NCBI RefSeq assembly: GCF_001653235.2
Contig: NW_019154048.1
Location: 124,001 to 188,000 of the forward strand
DNA from: Pochonia chlamydosporia 170
Lineage: Eukaryota > Ascomycota > Sordariomycetes > Hypocreales > Clavicipitaceae
Reading direction: 5' to 3'
DNA: 64,000 nt
Part shown: piece by piece, positions 20,891-32,354 of the stretch
Layout: each line of letters opens with the position of its first letter
Position numbering within the stretch: the stretch's first letter is position 1
Translations under genes and position numbers: made by a program
The notes under the pieces: model-generated
The model's database searches: none
Told to the model about the DNA's origin: nothing
What the model saw: only the letters and a program-made list of their open reading frames with translations

Positions 20891-22783
20891 CTAAAATCCG
20901 CCCAATCCTTCCATCTTTTGTACCATACCAACAACCCCTTTGAACAACCCCTCAACTTTGCCAGGGTCACCCATGTATCCCGCACCAGGATTCCCATCTT
21001 TATCTCGCCAGATACCATCCTTGGCTACCCGTCCAAACAAGCTTGTATTTTGGTTTCTGTCGATTCCCTTCATCCAATCGGCACATATTTCCTTGCTGTC
21101 CACCATGACATTGACTTCCTGGCTGTGGAACCACGACTGCGTATCCTGGTTGCCACTGCCTTGAATCCCAACGCTGCCATCCACAATGAGAAGCTTGATG
21201 TGGCATGAGCGAGCTTTGAAGCTGTGGTGGATGGGATGGTCTTGATCCTTTCCCACATAATTGTAAATCCTCAGCAAAGATCTCTCCGGTCCGTCAGGCG
21301 GCAAAGAGTCGACTAGTGATTTGGACACTTGGTCATTGGTCCCGCCTTGACCTGGAATCATTTCCCCCATGTCATTATAGCCAAAGCACACATAATATGT
21401 AACTTGAACTCCACGCTTCAAAGCTTCCACTAATGCTGGCAAAAGAGGCTCTGCATTCAGGTCTGGTGTTTGTATAAATATCTTTTCCCTCGCATTCCGT
21501 ATAAGCGACAGCCATGCTTCATTTTGCGGAACATAGCCGTTACTAGAGCCAAAGCAACCGTACGGAGGACGCGATACCATGGCCATGGGAACAGAAGTAG
21601 GTGTTGTAGTAGAGATGTATGGAGTCATTTCTTCACCGTCAACAATTTCGGGACCAGTTGGCTCAATGGGGTTCTTGACGGGTATGTTTAGCTGTCGATT
21701 AGCAGCCTGAAGACGACTCTCGTTGGGTTTCACAGAATAGGTGTGTTGGATTCGCATAATTTCCCCAGTCAAGTCCTTGTCATAAAGGGGGTCGTCTGTG
21801 GTATGTGGCAAAAGCTGAGTTTGCGACTCCCCAGCAAGCGCAATGTTACTCGTTGTTTGGCCGGGTGAGCGGTCCAGATACAGTCTCTCGTGGTCGTTTG
21901 TGGGCAATCCGCCAGCAGAGGCTGGGACTTGATTTTGCGAAGGCACCGATGTCCTCAGGTTTCGGTACCATGTTATCAGGGCGGTATCGTGAATGCTGTC
22001 AACAATCGGTCCTTCCAGATGCACCATCATCTCCAGATTGTCGTTATCCTGCATGTTGTTACTCATGACGGCTGCAATCTTGCGATCCACCACGCAGAAT
22101 TTGGCATGCAGCGTGCCCAACGGTATAGTGTGCAAGCTTGTAACTTCCAAGTCGACGTTGGGAATTTCGTCGGGACCGGGAAGTCCAACTGATTTTGACG
22201 TATAGTTCTCCGGTTTCACTCTGTGGTGTGAGTCTGGTATGTTTGATGGTCCCGCACTGTCATACATCAAGTTGACCGTTACGCGTTGTCCTCGAGCAAC
22301 TGATCTTCTGGACAACTCAATCAGTGAGTTCCGTAAAAGACGCTGGGCAACAGACGGGGACCAAGCGCATGTTATGAAGAATACTTCTCTCTCAGCTCGT
22401 GCAATGAGATTGGAGCAGTGTCGGATAACGTCTGCCACGGGAGCAATAACAGTAAGTGGCATTGTACCATGGGATCCCATCAACGGAGGCGACACGACTC
22501 CAGACAGGGGATCTGGTCCCAAACAGTTCAAAGCATCGGCAAAGGCCTGCAAGAAGAGAGAACTTGGTTTGGTTGATCCCCAGTTGCCGCACCGTAAGGC
22601 CGCCTCTTGCGCCTCTTGGGAAGGGGGCTGTCTGTGTTCGCTGCCATCGCAATTGCGATCTCGCTTGAACTCCCCATAAAGCTGCTTGATTATGTCGCTC
22701 GGCGCCCGTGAAGGATCTTTCGCCCAAACGGAGCTGACAGTCTCAGACTCGTGGACGAGTTTGAGCACTTGGTCAGAGACCAT
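20891..22783 (-). CDS. Phospholipase-D-superfamily protein with two HKD motifs
   Basis: Single exon, 630 residues, ATG at 22783. Two HxK(x4)D motifs are seen: HAKFCVVD (His226, Lys228, Asp233) and HIKLLIVD (His528, Lys530, Asp535), each followed by an Asn/Ser-Asn-containing segment as in PLD-type phosphodiesterases. The two half-sites would form one active centre acting on phosphodiesters through a phosphohistidine intermediate. No PX/PH or C2 domain precedes the motifs, so it is not a classical eukaryotic PLD but resembles the bacterial-like transphosphatidylase group found in fungi. No signal peptide is clear. It converges on the lyase-hydratase gene with 161 bases between and is probably outside the catabolic cluster. 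Its substrate is unknown. Confidence 0.85.
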   Translation of the reverse strand: MVSDQVLKLVHESETVSSVWAKDPSRAPSDIIKQLYGEFKRDRNCDGSEHRQPPSQEAQEAALRCGNWGSTKPSSLFLQAFADALNCLGPDPLSGVVSPPLMGSHGTMPLTVIAPVADVIRHCSNLIARAEREVFFITCAWSPSVAQRLLRNSLIELSRRSVARGQRVTVNLMYDSAGPSNIPDSHHRVKPENYTSKSVGLPGPDEIPNVDLEVTSLHTIPLGTLHAKFCVVDRKIAAVMSNNMQDNDNLEMMVHLEGPIVDSIHDTALITWYRNLRTSVPSQNQVPASAGGLPTNDHERLYLDRSPGQTTSNIALAGESQTQLLPHTTDDPLYDKDLTGEIMRIQHTYSVKPNESRLQAANRQLNIPVKNPIEPTGPEIVDGEEMTPYISTTTPTSVPMAMVSRPPYGCFGSSNGYVPQNEAWLSLIRNAREKIFIQTPDLNAEPLLPALVEALKRGVQVTYYVCFGYNDMGEMIPGQGGTNDQVSKSLVDSLPPDGPERSLLRIYNYVGKDQDHPIHHSFKARSCHIKLLIVDGSVGIQGSGNQDTQSWFHSQEVNVMVDSKEICADWMKGIDRNQNTSLFGRVAKDGIWRDKDGNPGAGYMGDPGKVEGLFKGVVGMVQKMEGLGGF

Positions 22784-23335
22784 GATGATGAAGGAAAGCG
22801 GAGTATGCTTGTGAACAATGTATAATGGTACAGGCTTGTGTTTAACACAATATTAGCGCATCGCCTTTTAGCTGCTTTTGATATCAATCCCATGGCATTT
22901 ATGTTTTGTTGTCAATTCAAGATCCTGAAGCCAACATGAGTTACAAAACCCACTTACACCCCGGAAAAGCGGCAACTGCATAACGTCATCGGATGTGAGA
23001 TTCAAGGAACAATGGCTGATGTGGCAACGGAACAAGCCACATTCAGCATCTCGGCAGAATAGTTGCCTAGCCCATTCTATCTATGTGTATCCAAACGGGA
23101 GAGGCATGAAAGATATTAATATAATCGGGAAAACGGCAATGGAACATCGTGCGTCTAGTGCATGTATGGCGCCACGGCGTCGGCTGCGACCCAAAATTTT
23201 GCAGACACAAGAGGTACAAAGCCAGCACCACTAGATGACAACTTTTTGCGGCTGAATAGTTGAGTACCGCTGAATATTTTCAATTGTGAATACCTAGGAT
23301 TCAATCATGGCAGTTCTACCGCTCTGTTCCCATCA
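22784..23335. other. Intergenic stretch
   Basis: This gap lies between the FAD monooxygenase 3' end and the PLD-like gene start, both on the minus strand. It contains the PLD-like promoter. I see no gene, RNA or repeat in it. Confidence 0.5.
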
Positions 23336-25030
23336 TCATGCTTGGGAAGCTTCACTCGCTAGCGAACTATACATGTTGCCATGACCAGAAAGATAGCCTG
23401 TGATTTCATCATTGCGTTCTTCTTCCCCATACTCCTGCCATCCAGATGGTTTCACTGTTGCTTCAATTGCCCATGCAACTCGTTCTGCTCCCAGTTTTGC
23501 ACCACCGATATTTGGAGCGGCCGGCCCCAATCTCAGTGCAGATAGCCTTCCCAGTGTAAACAATGGCACATTGTCTTTCCACATTAAATCGTCATTGACA
23601 CAGGGGAATCCACCATAGCTGTTGATCGGATATTTCCGTTGCATAGTTTGCAGATAAGATAGTCTTGAAACGTCTGTCTGGATTCCTGTCGCGAAATAGA
23701 TGTAGTCGAAGCGTGGCATATTTGCGACTGGCGGTTCAGTTTTCACCATCCACATACCACATCCGTCATCAGGTTCCAAAAACGTGGCATCTACCAAGCT
23801 CGTTTTCTCAAAGAGTTCTAGTCGTCCTGAAGCGACGTGTTGTCTCAACCTTTTATGGAATAGAGGTGTGAAACTGCCGCCACCTCTCGCTTCCTTGATA
23901 ATGTTCAATCTCTCCTCGTCCGAATCAGCAAGCCAAAACCTTGCTTGCTCGGTGTTTTTATACTTTCCCATCCACTCGAGATCAACATCAAAATGTTTGA
24001 CGCGGCAGGGTCCTCGCATTATATGCCAAACCTTGGTCACGCCTCTGCGAATCGCAAGGTCCGACAGTTGAGCAGATGTCAATCCGCCTCCTACAACCAG
24101 AACATTGGTCTGCCGCCCAGACGCCATTCTCGCCTGGACAATTGCATCAGGAAATTCTTCGATTTGCATACTGTGGCGAGCTTGACGCAGATGCTGCAAC
24201 TGGGTGGGCATAGACGGCAACCTAGGAATCTCAGGTTTGTTTGCAGCACCCACTGCGAGAACCACGGTCTTGGAGTAAAGTCGTCCAACAGAAGTTGTAA
24301 CTGTAAATATGCTCTCTTCATCAATTGAAACACCTCTCACAATTCCATAGTCAAGATCCAATAGCATTCCTTTTTTAATCATGCTACTATCGAGGCAGTA
24401 TCTTGTGGCGACATGTTCGCAGTGGTCACAAAACAGAGATTGTGAAGGCGTGTAGTAATCGTTCCTCTCACGTAAATTGATGGCGACTCTCGCTTCTTGC
24501 CTGACAACTGGTTAGCTGAATGACGCAATCCGTGTAAGTAGTTGGAGATAGATTCACTTTTTGCCACAATGTCGGTTTCCCGCGCTCTTCTTCTTTGCAT
24601 GCTTGCTGATCTCTTTTCCGACGCAGTTGCGAATCTCGACCAACTCGTTCTCTCGATTCTCAGAATAAGCATGAGCCAACAAAGAGTCCCGATCGAGAGG
24701 ATCAACATGCCACAGCATTGGGCTCCTCAGATGTGAAATGTCATACAAGCCAAATAGCTTGTTCCATCGACCAAGCCACTTGTCGTCGGTGCCGTCGAGG
24801 ACCATCATTTTGTATTCCGGTCGTGCATTGCGGCGTGGAACGGACATTTTGTTGCTTCGCACATGCTTCAGGCTCACCTTGTTGCCATATTTCCGTATCC
24901 AGTGAAATCTGCGATGCTCTTCATCTGTGAAGAGCGCAGCTGGAGTATGCTCGCGTAGGCGGGCTGCCGTTGCGAGGCCACATGGACCGGCACCAACAAC
25001 GATAACATCGTAAACTTCGGTGTCCGTCAT
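23336..25030 (-). CDS. FAD-dependent monooxygenase (flavin-containing / N-hydroxylase-like)
   Basis: Two exons, 25030-24558 and 24500-23336, with a 57-base intron (donor GTGAAT, branch GCTAAC, acceptor TCAG), give 545 residues. The ATG at 25030 directly precedes the FAD-binding segment VIVVGAGPCGLATA; a second dinucleotide-binding segment VLVVGGGLTSAQLSDLA lies in the middle, and an FATG-like segment (YFATGIQTD) near the C-terminal third. This is the two-Rossmann plan of flavin monooxygenases that use NADPH and O2. It could oxygenate N, S or a ketone; the substrate cannot be read from sequence. It lies next to a trt5/AusD-like methyltransferase on the same strand, so the two might modify the same small molecule. 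No synthase gene is within the window. Confidence 0.8.
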
Positions 25031-25627
25031 AGTCAATTCTCAAAGCAACCAAAAGCTTCTTGTTGGATGAAATTTTGCTGTTAGATTGGCTGGTTATGCT
25101 TGAATTTAAAGGAAAGTACGTAGAGAAGACGCTAGGGCAGCACTTTGAAGTCAACGAAAAGGCTGTCCTGCCATAACAAAGGATATCATATTGAGCGGCC
25201 TGTTAGATAATTTTATCTTTAAGAACCTCTACGGCTTGCTTTACAACATTATTCTGATGTCTTTGTTTCTGTTAGGCTCTATCATCGTTGACGCTGCATC
25301 CGGCGCACCTTGATGGCCCTTCATGTAGCCATCAGGGTCTCAAGCACTACACTTATTAACAGATGTTGTCAAATCTCTCGCCAGAGCAAGAGAAAATGGG
25401 CGTTAAAGTTTAATTAGAACAAAGACAGAATCATACTCTCACATTGTGCGCGATTGTCCGGGTAATGGGGTGAGAGGTTAGACGCCTCAGCAAGTTCGTG
25501 ATCCCCTCGTCCGCAACTCTGGGTGTTGGTACGGAATGGCTGTAAAAGGAGACGCAAAGAAGAACTATTGGATTACTATAGCAAGTTTCCTCTCAGAAGT
25601 AGCTTTCAATGTAAATTCCAAGTGTCC
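25031..25627. other. Intergenic stretch
   Basis: This stretch between the methyltransferase end and the monooxygenase start contains the monooxygenase promoter. It is AT-rich. I see no gene. Confidence 0.5.
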
Positions 25628-26537
25628 TCATAGCATTTGAACCTCGAACGTCAGCACCCCCATGTTCTGGTCCTCCCTGACCTGCCCTTCGGCAGGCTTA
25701 GTAGGCTCAAATCTTTGTAAACGACTTTTTACCCCCCATTTAGTCCCTGTAATGTTGCCAACTTCTCTCCACAGACGTGCAAATGACTCTTCACTTTGTC
25801 GATAGTTGGTACCTGTGCCTTCAAGATTCGGACCCTCTCCACCAACCGTACTCCCAATTCCACTCCCGACGAACAGAGATCCCGGCTTCGGCTTCAGGAA
25901 TCCCACAAGACGTCGCGCTGCCTTCACTTGATCGTCCCAGTTCCATATGTGCAAGAAGCTAGTTATGTGGATGACGTCGAATCTCCTCCAGAGCGGCTCC
26001 CAGTCGGCACCATCATCGAAGATATCCCGAGCGTAAAAGTCAATATGAAGTGTGTCAGCGTCGCGAAAAAGTCTCTTCCCCAGCTCGTTAAATTCCGGTT
26101 TGAGATCTAGACCAGCAAGTTGCGAGGGGTTCACGCCATCAACAACCAGTTTTCTCAGGTCTTGCCCAAAACAACAACCGACATCTAGAAGTGCTGCTGA
26201 AGAATCGGCCTTGAGAGTCGCAAGTATCGCTGGATAGGCAGCGTAGGATGGTAACGAGGGCCGCAAGAATCTCAACCGTCCAATGCACGGCCAAGGGTAC
26301 AAAGCGAAGGCTTCTTTGCGCTGTTGATGATGGTCAATTTGTGGTCAGTAGTATTGTGTGCGGCATTGAACGGAGCCCAAATCATACAAGCTTGAGTACG
26401 TGAGGAATGACATCTTTGGCTGGGATATGGGCGTATGTCTCCAATAACTCCAATGCTGTGGCAGGCAATTCCATTACATCTTCATCTCTAATGAACCAGG
26501 CTGAGGAATCGACGTTCGGGCTGGATTTCGAAGTCAT
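25628..26537 (-). CDS. SAM-dependent methyltransferase of the trt5/AusD type
   Basis: Two exons, 26537-26388 and 26320-25628 (67-base intron), give 280 residues, starting with the ATG at 26537. The N-terminal segment (WFIRDEDVMELP, LLETYAHIPAKDVIPHVLKL) and YPWPCIGRLRFL, followed by the SAM-binding motif LLDVGCCFGQDLRKLVVDG and FDVIHITSFLHIWNWDDQV, match the plan of fungal meroterpenoid-pathway methyltransferases such as AusD and Trt5. Those methylate carboxylates or other oxygens of secondary metabolites. Related proteins also occur outside such clusters, so the substrate is open. The flavin monooxygenase lies 597 bases downstream on the same strand. No polyketide synthase, prenyltransferase or cyclase is visible nearby, so the biosynthetic context is missing or beyond reach. 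Confidence 0.85.
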
Positions 26538-27085
26538 AATAGAAACAATTCCTTTGCACCCGTGCTAGAACTTTTCAACACAAACACGACAGCAACAAAT
26601 CATGGATCACGGTCAAAATGTTGGGTGTTGATGCGATGAAGACTCAGGCGAGAGGAAGGGCCAGTGGAAGCGGGCAGAAGATCGGCGACGGCGCTGCTGC
26701 CTAGTGCATCCTCGATTAGCCATCACCAGACACTAGAAATGAATCTCGTACTCTCTGGGACTCGAAAATCACTGAAGGATATTTCGAATTAAAGGGTTTT
26801 GGTTCCCTTCAATCACCAATTTAGAGCATCGACGAGATGAATGTTGTGCAAGTACACGTCAATATGTTACTTCAAATTTTCAACTCGGATGCAGTTCACT
26901 CCGCCTTTGTTCCCAAGTATAGACTCCGGCTATTTAAATGCATTAAGATCACTATTCAAGAATGAGCTGTCGATTCAGTGGGCACTGCTATCCCCAATAA
27001 CTACAAACGGCTGGAATCTTGCAACTTCCATTGCAGCACATCGTACGCAGGAGCTCCGATAGGTCGTCATAAGTACACCAAAGAG
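26538..27085. other. Intergenic stretch
   Basis: Promoter side of the methyltransferase gene and 3' flank of the carbamoylase gene. A CGGCGACGG pair lies near 26682, weaker than the arrays of the catabolic cluster. I see no gene. Confidence 0.45.
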
Positions 27086-28669
27086 TTAATCGTTCTTCCC
27101 GGACAGCATGTTATCATAATTAACAACTGCTTGCAACAGCGCCTGAGCTCCAATAGCACTAGTCGTATGTTAGAATCCTACTTCCGCATTTATGAGGAGT
27201 GGCCAAACTTACCAATCTTCAGGACTACAGTACTCTTCGGGATGATGGCTTACACCATCCTTACAAGGCACAAATATCATAGTGGTCGGTACCTTTTTAC
27301 TCGTGTATACGCTGTCATGGCCAGCTCCGCTCGTCAACGGACTCCATCCATCGGGCCCAACAATGTCATTTGCTGCCATCTCAACGGCCTTGATGCAGTC
27401 CTTGTCAAACTTTGTCGCAGCCGAATCAGTGTCGAGCGTCCAATTGAACTTGACGCCCTTTCCATCCTCCTTGCTAATTGCTTCAAACGACTCGAGGCAC
27501 TCGCTGAGCACTTGGGCCACTACGTGATCCTCTGGATGGCGGATATCCAACGAGAAAGACGTCGTCGAAGCAATGGTATTTGTGGATGAGTTCGGTGGTA
27601 TCTTTACGACTCCTGTGGATGCCAAAGCGCCATGCCTCTTTGCAATGGCATTCGACGAGGCAATCATTTTGGCCGTTGCTAGTAACGGATCACTCCGCAT
27701 GTCTAATGGCGTCGTGCCGGTGTGAGCATCACGACCCGTGACAGACACAGTTATCCATTTGTACGCCTGAGCTCCTTGCACGACGCCAATCTTTCTGCCT
27801 GTCCGTTCCAGAATAGGACCTTGTTCAATGTGCAGTTCAAAATGCGCTGTGAGCGGAAACCCCGTCGCTGCATCGCTTGAACATTCGACATCCCCAACAT
27901 AACCGTGGCGCACAAGCTCCGAGTGCATGGTTGCAGAAGGATCAAAGATATCTGCTAGGCTCCACGCTTTCTGTAGAGGTATCTTGCCAGCCCACACGCC
28001 AGATGATACCATTGAGTTTGGAAATCGGGCACCCTCCTCACTGTCATCTGATAGTTAGTAACGCAACCGCGGGATGTCTCTGTCAAGGGGCAGGTAAAAC
28101 TGACTTGGTCCAATTGATGGCGCCAACATCATAATTGGTAGTGTATCCTGCATCCTTCAAAGTTCTCAGAACTTCAACGGCTGCAAGAACACCCAGAATT
28201 CCATCATAGCGCCCTCCACGCGGTTGTGTGTCCAGATGGCTTCCCATTGCAATCATGGGAGCACCCGAGTTGGATGATCCGTTCTTCCTCGCAAACTGAT
28301 TTCCCATCTTGTCCACGGTTAATTGGCAGTCCAGTTTGGCTGTCTCTTCAGCGAACCACTGCCTCACCCGGGCGTCGTCGTCGGATAGTGCAAGCCGCGA
28401 CATACCAGTATCGTTTGGACCGCTGCAATCGTCAGTCTTCCAGAATTTCCCTCTGCATCATATCAAGTTTCAAACAGGAGCCAAACATACTCCCCATATC
28501 TATTAGCGGCGCCCCATTGGCAAGTATAGTGAAGGGTTTCATTGAGTCTGTCTGCATTTATCTTTAGACTTGATGACCTGGCTGGTAGTGAGGTGGAGAG
28601 CATGCGCATAGATCGCATCAACAACGCGGACTGAGACGCCAAACAGAGACGTCGTGAAGTATTCATCAT
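27086..28669 (-). CDS. M20-family N-carbamoyl-amino-acid hydrolase / allantoate-amidohydrolase-like
   Basis: Four exons, 28669-28491, 28422-28105, 28040-27213 and 27158-27086, give 465 residues. The N-terminus (MMNTSRRLCLASQ..., rich in Arg, Ser and Leu, few acids) looks like a mitochondrial presequence; a longer start at 28783 is possible but adds unlikely sequence. Metal-ligand segments of the family are present: MGSHLDTQPRGGRYDGILG, NEEGARFP (assembled over intron 2), HIEQGP, DIRHPED and TSGAGHDS. The last exon completes EDCAIGAQALLQAVVNYD, typical of the family C-terminus. The enzyme would hydrolyse N-carbamoyl compounds such as ureidoglycolate, allantoate or beta-ureido acids, so it belongs to nitrogen salvage. 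Exact substrate assignment needs comparison with characterised members. Confidence 0.88.
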
Positions 28670-29416
28670 TATTGGTAAGTGAAGAGTTTTAAATTGGCAT
28701 GACGGCAGAATGGATAGAGGCGGAAAGTGTTTGGATGGAAAGGTGAGAATGCAATTGATAGATATTAAATATGCCCCGCTCATGTCAAGTCAAGTCTGTT
28801 GCCTCTCCACCATCATCAACACTACAGAAGGAGCACGCCCTCTGTAACATCAAAGAGCCGTTCGCCCTCTCGGCGTCGTGAGATGGGTATTTGAACTACG
28901 CGCACCAATTCACTCGTTGCTTACGCAAGAGCGGCAATTATTACAGTCGCATGTCTAGGTTGGCGGGATGGGTTGTTGGGGCACGAATGTGTTGCCCTGT
29001 CCAGGACGTGATGATCCTGTAACAACTTGCGCAGACATACGTCCCTAGATTTGTTTACATCGTTCGAGCCACCCAAAGCACACTGCCAATTTCAGATGGG
29101 CGGCAATATCACAACTCGGCGTTGACACTGGTAGACTTGAGGCTCCGTAATGTTTTTCTCAACTCCGCCAACATAAAGAACTATCAGTACATAGGCGCAA
29201 AGCCATGATCAGATGCCGCATTGCGACGCTCTATAGTTATAGTAATCGCATAGGTATACCCTCCCCTGACTGCTGGTATTATGAATGCATCCGAGGGTTC
29301 GGAAAGTATTTCGTTATCCTGTCGCCCCCGTTGGTTGTTTCCCGTCGCCAAATTTCGCCAAACCAGATCGCTCATGATCAATCAAAATGTCGTGCTTTTG
29401 TGTATTCTGCATCGTT
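28670..29416. other. Intergenic stretch
   Basis: This gap lies between the Sec61 gamma 3' end and the carbamoylase start, both on the minus strand. It includes the carbamoylase promoter and the Sec61 gamma 3' UTR. I see no further gene. Confidence 0.5.
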
Positions 29417-29796
29417 TTATGCGCCACCCACGAGGATCTGGTTGATGGGGATGTGGACTAGAATCGCGGCATGTTAGTTTGACGGGTGCGAGGGAGAAGG
29501 GGTATCGCTTTCGAGAGGAATGCGTACTCAGCTTGACGAGGTATCCGACAACTCCCATGATGACGAAGCCGGTACCGACAGCCTGGCAAATCTTGGCAAA
29601 CTCCTTCTTGTCGGCTGTACAAAGCAGAAGCGTTAGTATTGTTACTGTTTTTGGAAGCTTGGTCGTGTGCGACGTGGGAGAGGTGGAAAGGGATCGGCCA
29701 GGGAGACTCACGCTTCTGGCACTTGTTCATGAATTGAACGCCATCCTTCAAGAACTGGCTGGGGGTATCGACGAGCTCCTGGATCTGATCGGACAT
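29417..29796 (-). CDS. SSS1: Sec61 gamma subunit (Sss1) of the ER translocon
   Basis: Three exons, 29796-29712, 29614-29528 and 29457-29417, give 70 residues, the usual length. The protein starts MSDQIQELVDTPSQFLKD, continues VQFMNKCQKPDKKEFAK over intron 1, has the single tail-anchor membrane segment GFVIMGVVGYLVKLIHIPI over intron 2, and ends NQILVGGA. These are near-invariant features of Sec61 gamma/SecE. It clamps the Sec61 channel in the ER membrane for secretory protein import. The tiny size and three exons explain why no long frame shows it. The ATG at 29796 is fixed by the conserved N-terminus. Confidence 0.97.
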
Positions 29797-30631
29797 ATTG
29801 ACAGTGAAGGTTGCGCGACACAATGGGGGTGGTTGAGGGAGAAGTGTGCAGGAGGTTGTTGTTGGTGATAGCTGGATGAGGTGAGGGATGCGCACACAAT
29901 TTGAACTCGACTCCAGACGACTCGACACAATCTGGCATCGCACGCAGTGTCAAGCTGTCCTCAATTTCACAGGTGCGGGTCGGATAAACCAGCTCCGGGT
30001 CTGGAGCTAACCAGAGTGAGTGGCTCAGGGTCAGGGAAGTCGAACTGGGGAAAGAGGGTCCAGGTCGAGGTCTGGGTCCAGTCCAGCCAAGGCCAGTCCA
30101 GTCTGGTCTGATCTGGCCACACATTCGTGACGAACGGACGAGAGACAACCAGGCTTTGACTACGCCCATGCCCGTGCCAACCATTGACACTCAAGCTGGT
30201 TACCACACCAGAAAATGAACCATACCAGACTTGTGCCGGTTTGTGACAGCCTGCGAGCGACTGTGTACAGCATTGTGCAACGCCACCACACGGCCATGCC
30301 AGCTGCTGCCCTTGTGCCCTCGACAGTAACTGCTCGAGCCACCTATGCAGATCCACACATTGAAGCATTGAATCTATGGCAATACGATTTACAACTTCAC
30401 AAATCCATCACTTGCATTCAATTTACAATCCCGTAAACCTTTCCAGCTTTTCTCATGTAACATACAAACACTAGGTGACGTCAGATTTGCTTACGCTTTA
30501 AACAAAATCCTCCGAAAACTCCCCGCCGCTAGTTCATGGTTTAAAAGCTGCAATGTTCCCAAGGTGCCAGCCAGTTCACGGCGCAACAAGCACTACATAC
30601 ATACGGGAGATATCTGCTCTCAGCAATCACG
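29797..30631. other. Divergent promoter region
   Basis: This gap lies between the divergent Sec61 gamma and epoxide-hydrolase genes. It contains a low-complexity run around 30048-30118 rich in GGTC and CCAG units (CCAGTCCAG is repeated). A similar CCAGTCCAG run lies at 35353-35381. I see no gene. Confidence 0.5.
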
Positions 30632-31621
30632 ATGGCTCCTCAACTAGTCTCTCGTAAATCGTTCGAGGCATCAAATGGCCACACATATTCTTACATCCAC
30701 ACAGCCGCCACAACGACTTCAAAGCCGACTCTCCTCTTCCTCCACGGCTTCCCATCGCATATTGCGGATTGGAAATACCAAATCGATCACTTCACTTCGC
30801 TTGGTTACGGTACTTTAGCCTGTGATCTCCTCGGTTTTGGCCAAAGCAGCAAGCCCAAGGATCCCTCGAGCTACCGCCCGAAATCAATGGCTGATGAAAT
30901 AACCCGCTTGCTAGACGCACTGGGCTTGGACAAAGTCATTGGTATTGGGCATGATATCGGTTCCACGCTTTTGTCTCGCTTTGCGGCTTACCACCAAGAT
31001 AGATTCCTAGCAGTCATCTTTCTCGCAGTCGGGCCACCAAAACTAGGCACTCCCTTCAACCTCGACTTCATCAACAACATGACCAAGCAGGCCATGGGAT
31101 TCGAACTCTTGGGATACATAAACTGGCTGAGCACATATGACGAAAAGGTCCAAGGCATATTAGAGAAGAACACTTCGAGCGCCATGAGCCTATTATTCGC
31201 CCGTGATCGTCAAGCATGGAAGGAATGGTTCCATCCGCTGAACATGATGGAGCAATTCGTTACCCAAGACAAACGCGTTCCCATTGGGGAATGGTACACC
31301 GAGGACTTGCAAAGGCAGCATCTAGAAGACTTCCACAAAGAGGGTGGATATACTGGCTCTACAAGATGGTATCGCATGTGGCGCGATAATTTGTTTGCGC
31401 CCGATGAGAAGGGCTTCGAGCAGGTTACTCTGACACAGCCGAGTCTCTTCGTCGCACCTCAAGGGGCAGAGCTACAAGAGCAAATGCTGAGGGAGTGGGC
31501 GCCGCAATTGACGGTTGAGTATGTCGATTCGGGACATTGGGTTCATCTAGAAAGAGCATCAGAGACAAATGCAGCGATAGAAAGGTTTTTGAGCACATGT
31601 AACTTGGGTTGTGCAACATAG
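30632..31621 (+). CDS. Alpha/beta-hydrolase, epoxide-hydrolase type
   Basis: Single exon, 329 residues, ATG at 30632. The oxyanion-hole motif HGFP starts at residue 38; the nucleophile elbow GIGHDIGS carries Asp108, the residue used by epoxide hydrolases and haloalkane dehalogenases rather than the Ser of lipases. The cap contains YTGSTRWYR, whose Tyr could activate the epoxide, and the catalytic His is in SGHWVHLE near the C-terminus. The expected reaction is epoxide opening to a diol through an Asp ester. There is no signal peptide and no PTS1 (it ends CAT), so it is probably cytosolic. The natural substrate is unknown, and fluoroacetate-dehalogenase-like activity cannot be excluded from the motif alone. 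Confidence 0.87.
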   Translation: MAPQLVSRKSFEASNGHTYSYIHTAATTTSKPTLLFLHGFPSHIADWKYQIDHFTSLGYGTLACDLLGFGQSSKPKDPSSYRPKSMADEITRLLDALGLDKVIGIGHDIGSTLLSRFAAYHQDRFLAVIFLAVGPPKLGTPFNLDFINNMTKQAMGFELLGYINWLSTYDEKVQGILEKNTSSAMSLLFARDRQAWKEWFHPLNMMEQFVTQDKRVPIGEWYTEDLQRQHLEDFHKEGGYTGSTRWYRMWRDNLFAPDEKGFEQVTLTQPSLFVAPQGAELQEQMLREWAPQLTVEYVDSGHWVHLERASETNAAIERFLSTCNLGCAT

Positions 31622-31876
31622 AAGGCAAAATTGTGGCCAGTTGAAGTTCACACAACCTCCAGGGTAGGGCTTTGGAACAAGAGCAATAGAAACACTCAAC
31701 TCAGCTTAATACGCCTCAAAATACTCTCAGATCACACAGTTAATTATTCTATATTTATGATCATGTTCCTTTTCTAACTCTGTTTTTTTTTTCTTCGGTT
31801 TTTGTTTTCCTCTTTTTTTTTGGCTTTTAAACATCAACTTGGTCGGGGCATCAAAAACACCAGCCATCTGCCCCAA

Positions 31877-32354
31877 CTATGCCGGCAGGTGACAAACAGC
31901 CTCAATGTTATTTCCAATGGGGTCCAGCACAAACGCCGCATAGTAATTAGGATGATAATTTGCCCTCAGCCCAGGGGCCCCATTGTCCTTAGCACCAACT
32001 TCAAGAGCACCCGCATGAAAAGCATCAATTGACGCTCGATCTACACGCTAGTTAGCACCCTATCAAACACTGGTGTAGGCTCCACGCTCAAATGCTCGGA
32101 ATCATGACAGACTGACCTTGTGTTCTAAACGCAACGTGTAAGCCACCAGCAGTAGCTCCCTTGGTACCAATGATCCAAAAATCAGAAGGTTTGTAATCCT
32201 TGACAATGTCTTTGGTTGAACCTAGCCCCACGACATGGGGACCAAACTGGTGCACGATTTCGTATCCTAAAGGCTTCAGGGCCGCGAGGTACACCTTGAG
32301 ACATTCCTGGAACTTGTCCTCTGGAACTTGGAGGCTTGTGTGGTCAATGGCCAT
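31877..32354 (-). CDS. VOC/glyoxalase-bleomycin-resistance-fold protein
   Basis: Two exons, 32354-32117 and 32040-31877, give 133 residues. The protein starts MAIDHTSLQVPEDKFQ, an early beta strand with a metal-type His, and ends with DPIGNNIEAVCH, carrying the late Glu; both are typical of one VOC-fold domain. A start at an upstream in-frame ATG would add a Leu/His-rich tail not seen in the family, so 32354 is preferred. VOC proteins bind a divalent metal in a dimer and include glyoxalases, dioxygenases and drug-binding proteins; the function here is not determined. The gene converges on the epoxide-hydrolase gene. The 3' flank (31770-31830) is very T-rich on the plus strand. Confidence 0.85.

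Noticed and set aside
28670..28783. Upstream ATG at 28783 as start of the carbamoylase
   Set aside because: It would add 38 residues of Leu/Phe/Pro-rich sequence before a good mitochondrial presequence beginning at 28669; the shorter start fits better.
29708..30190. 160-codon minus-strand frame overlapping the Sec61 gamma start
   Set aside because: It is the 5' leader read in another frame; the conserved Sec61 gamma protein begins at 29796 in a different frame.
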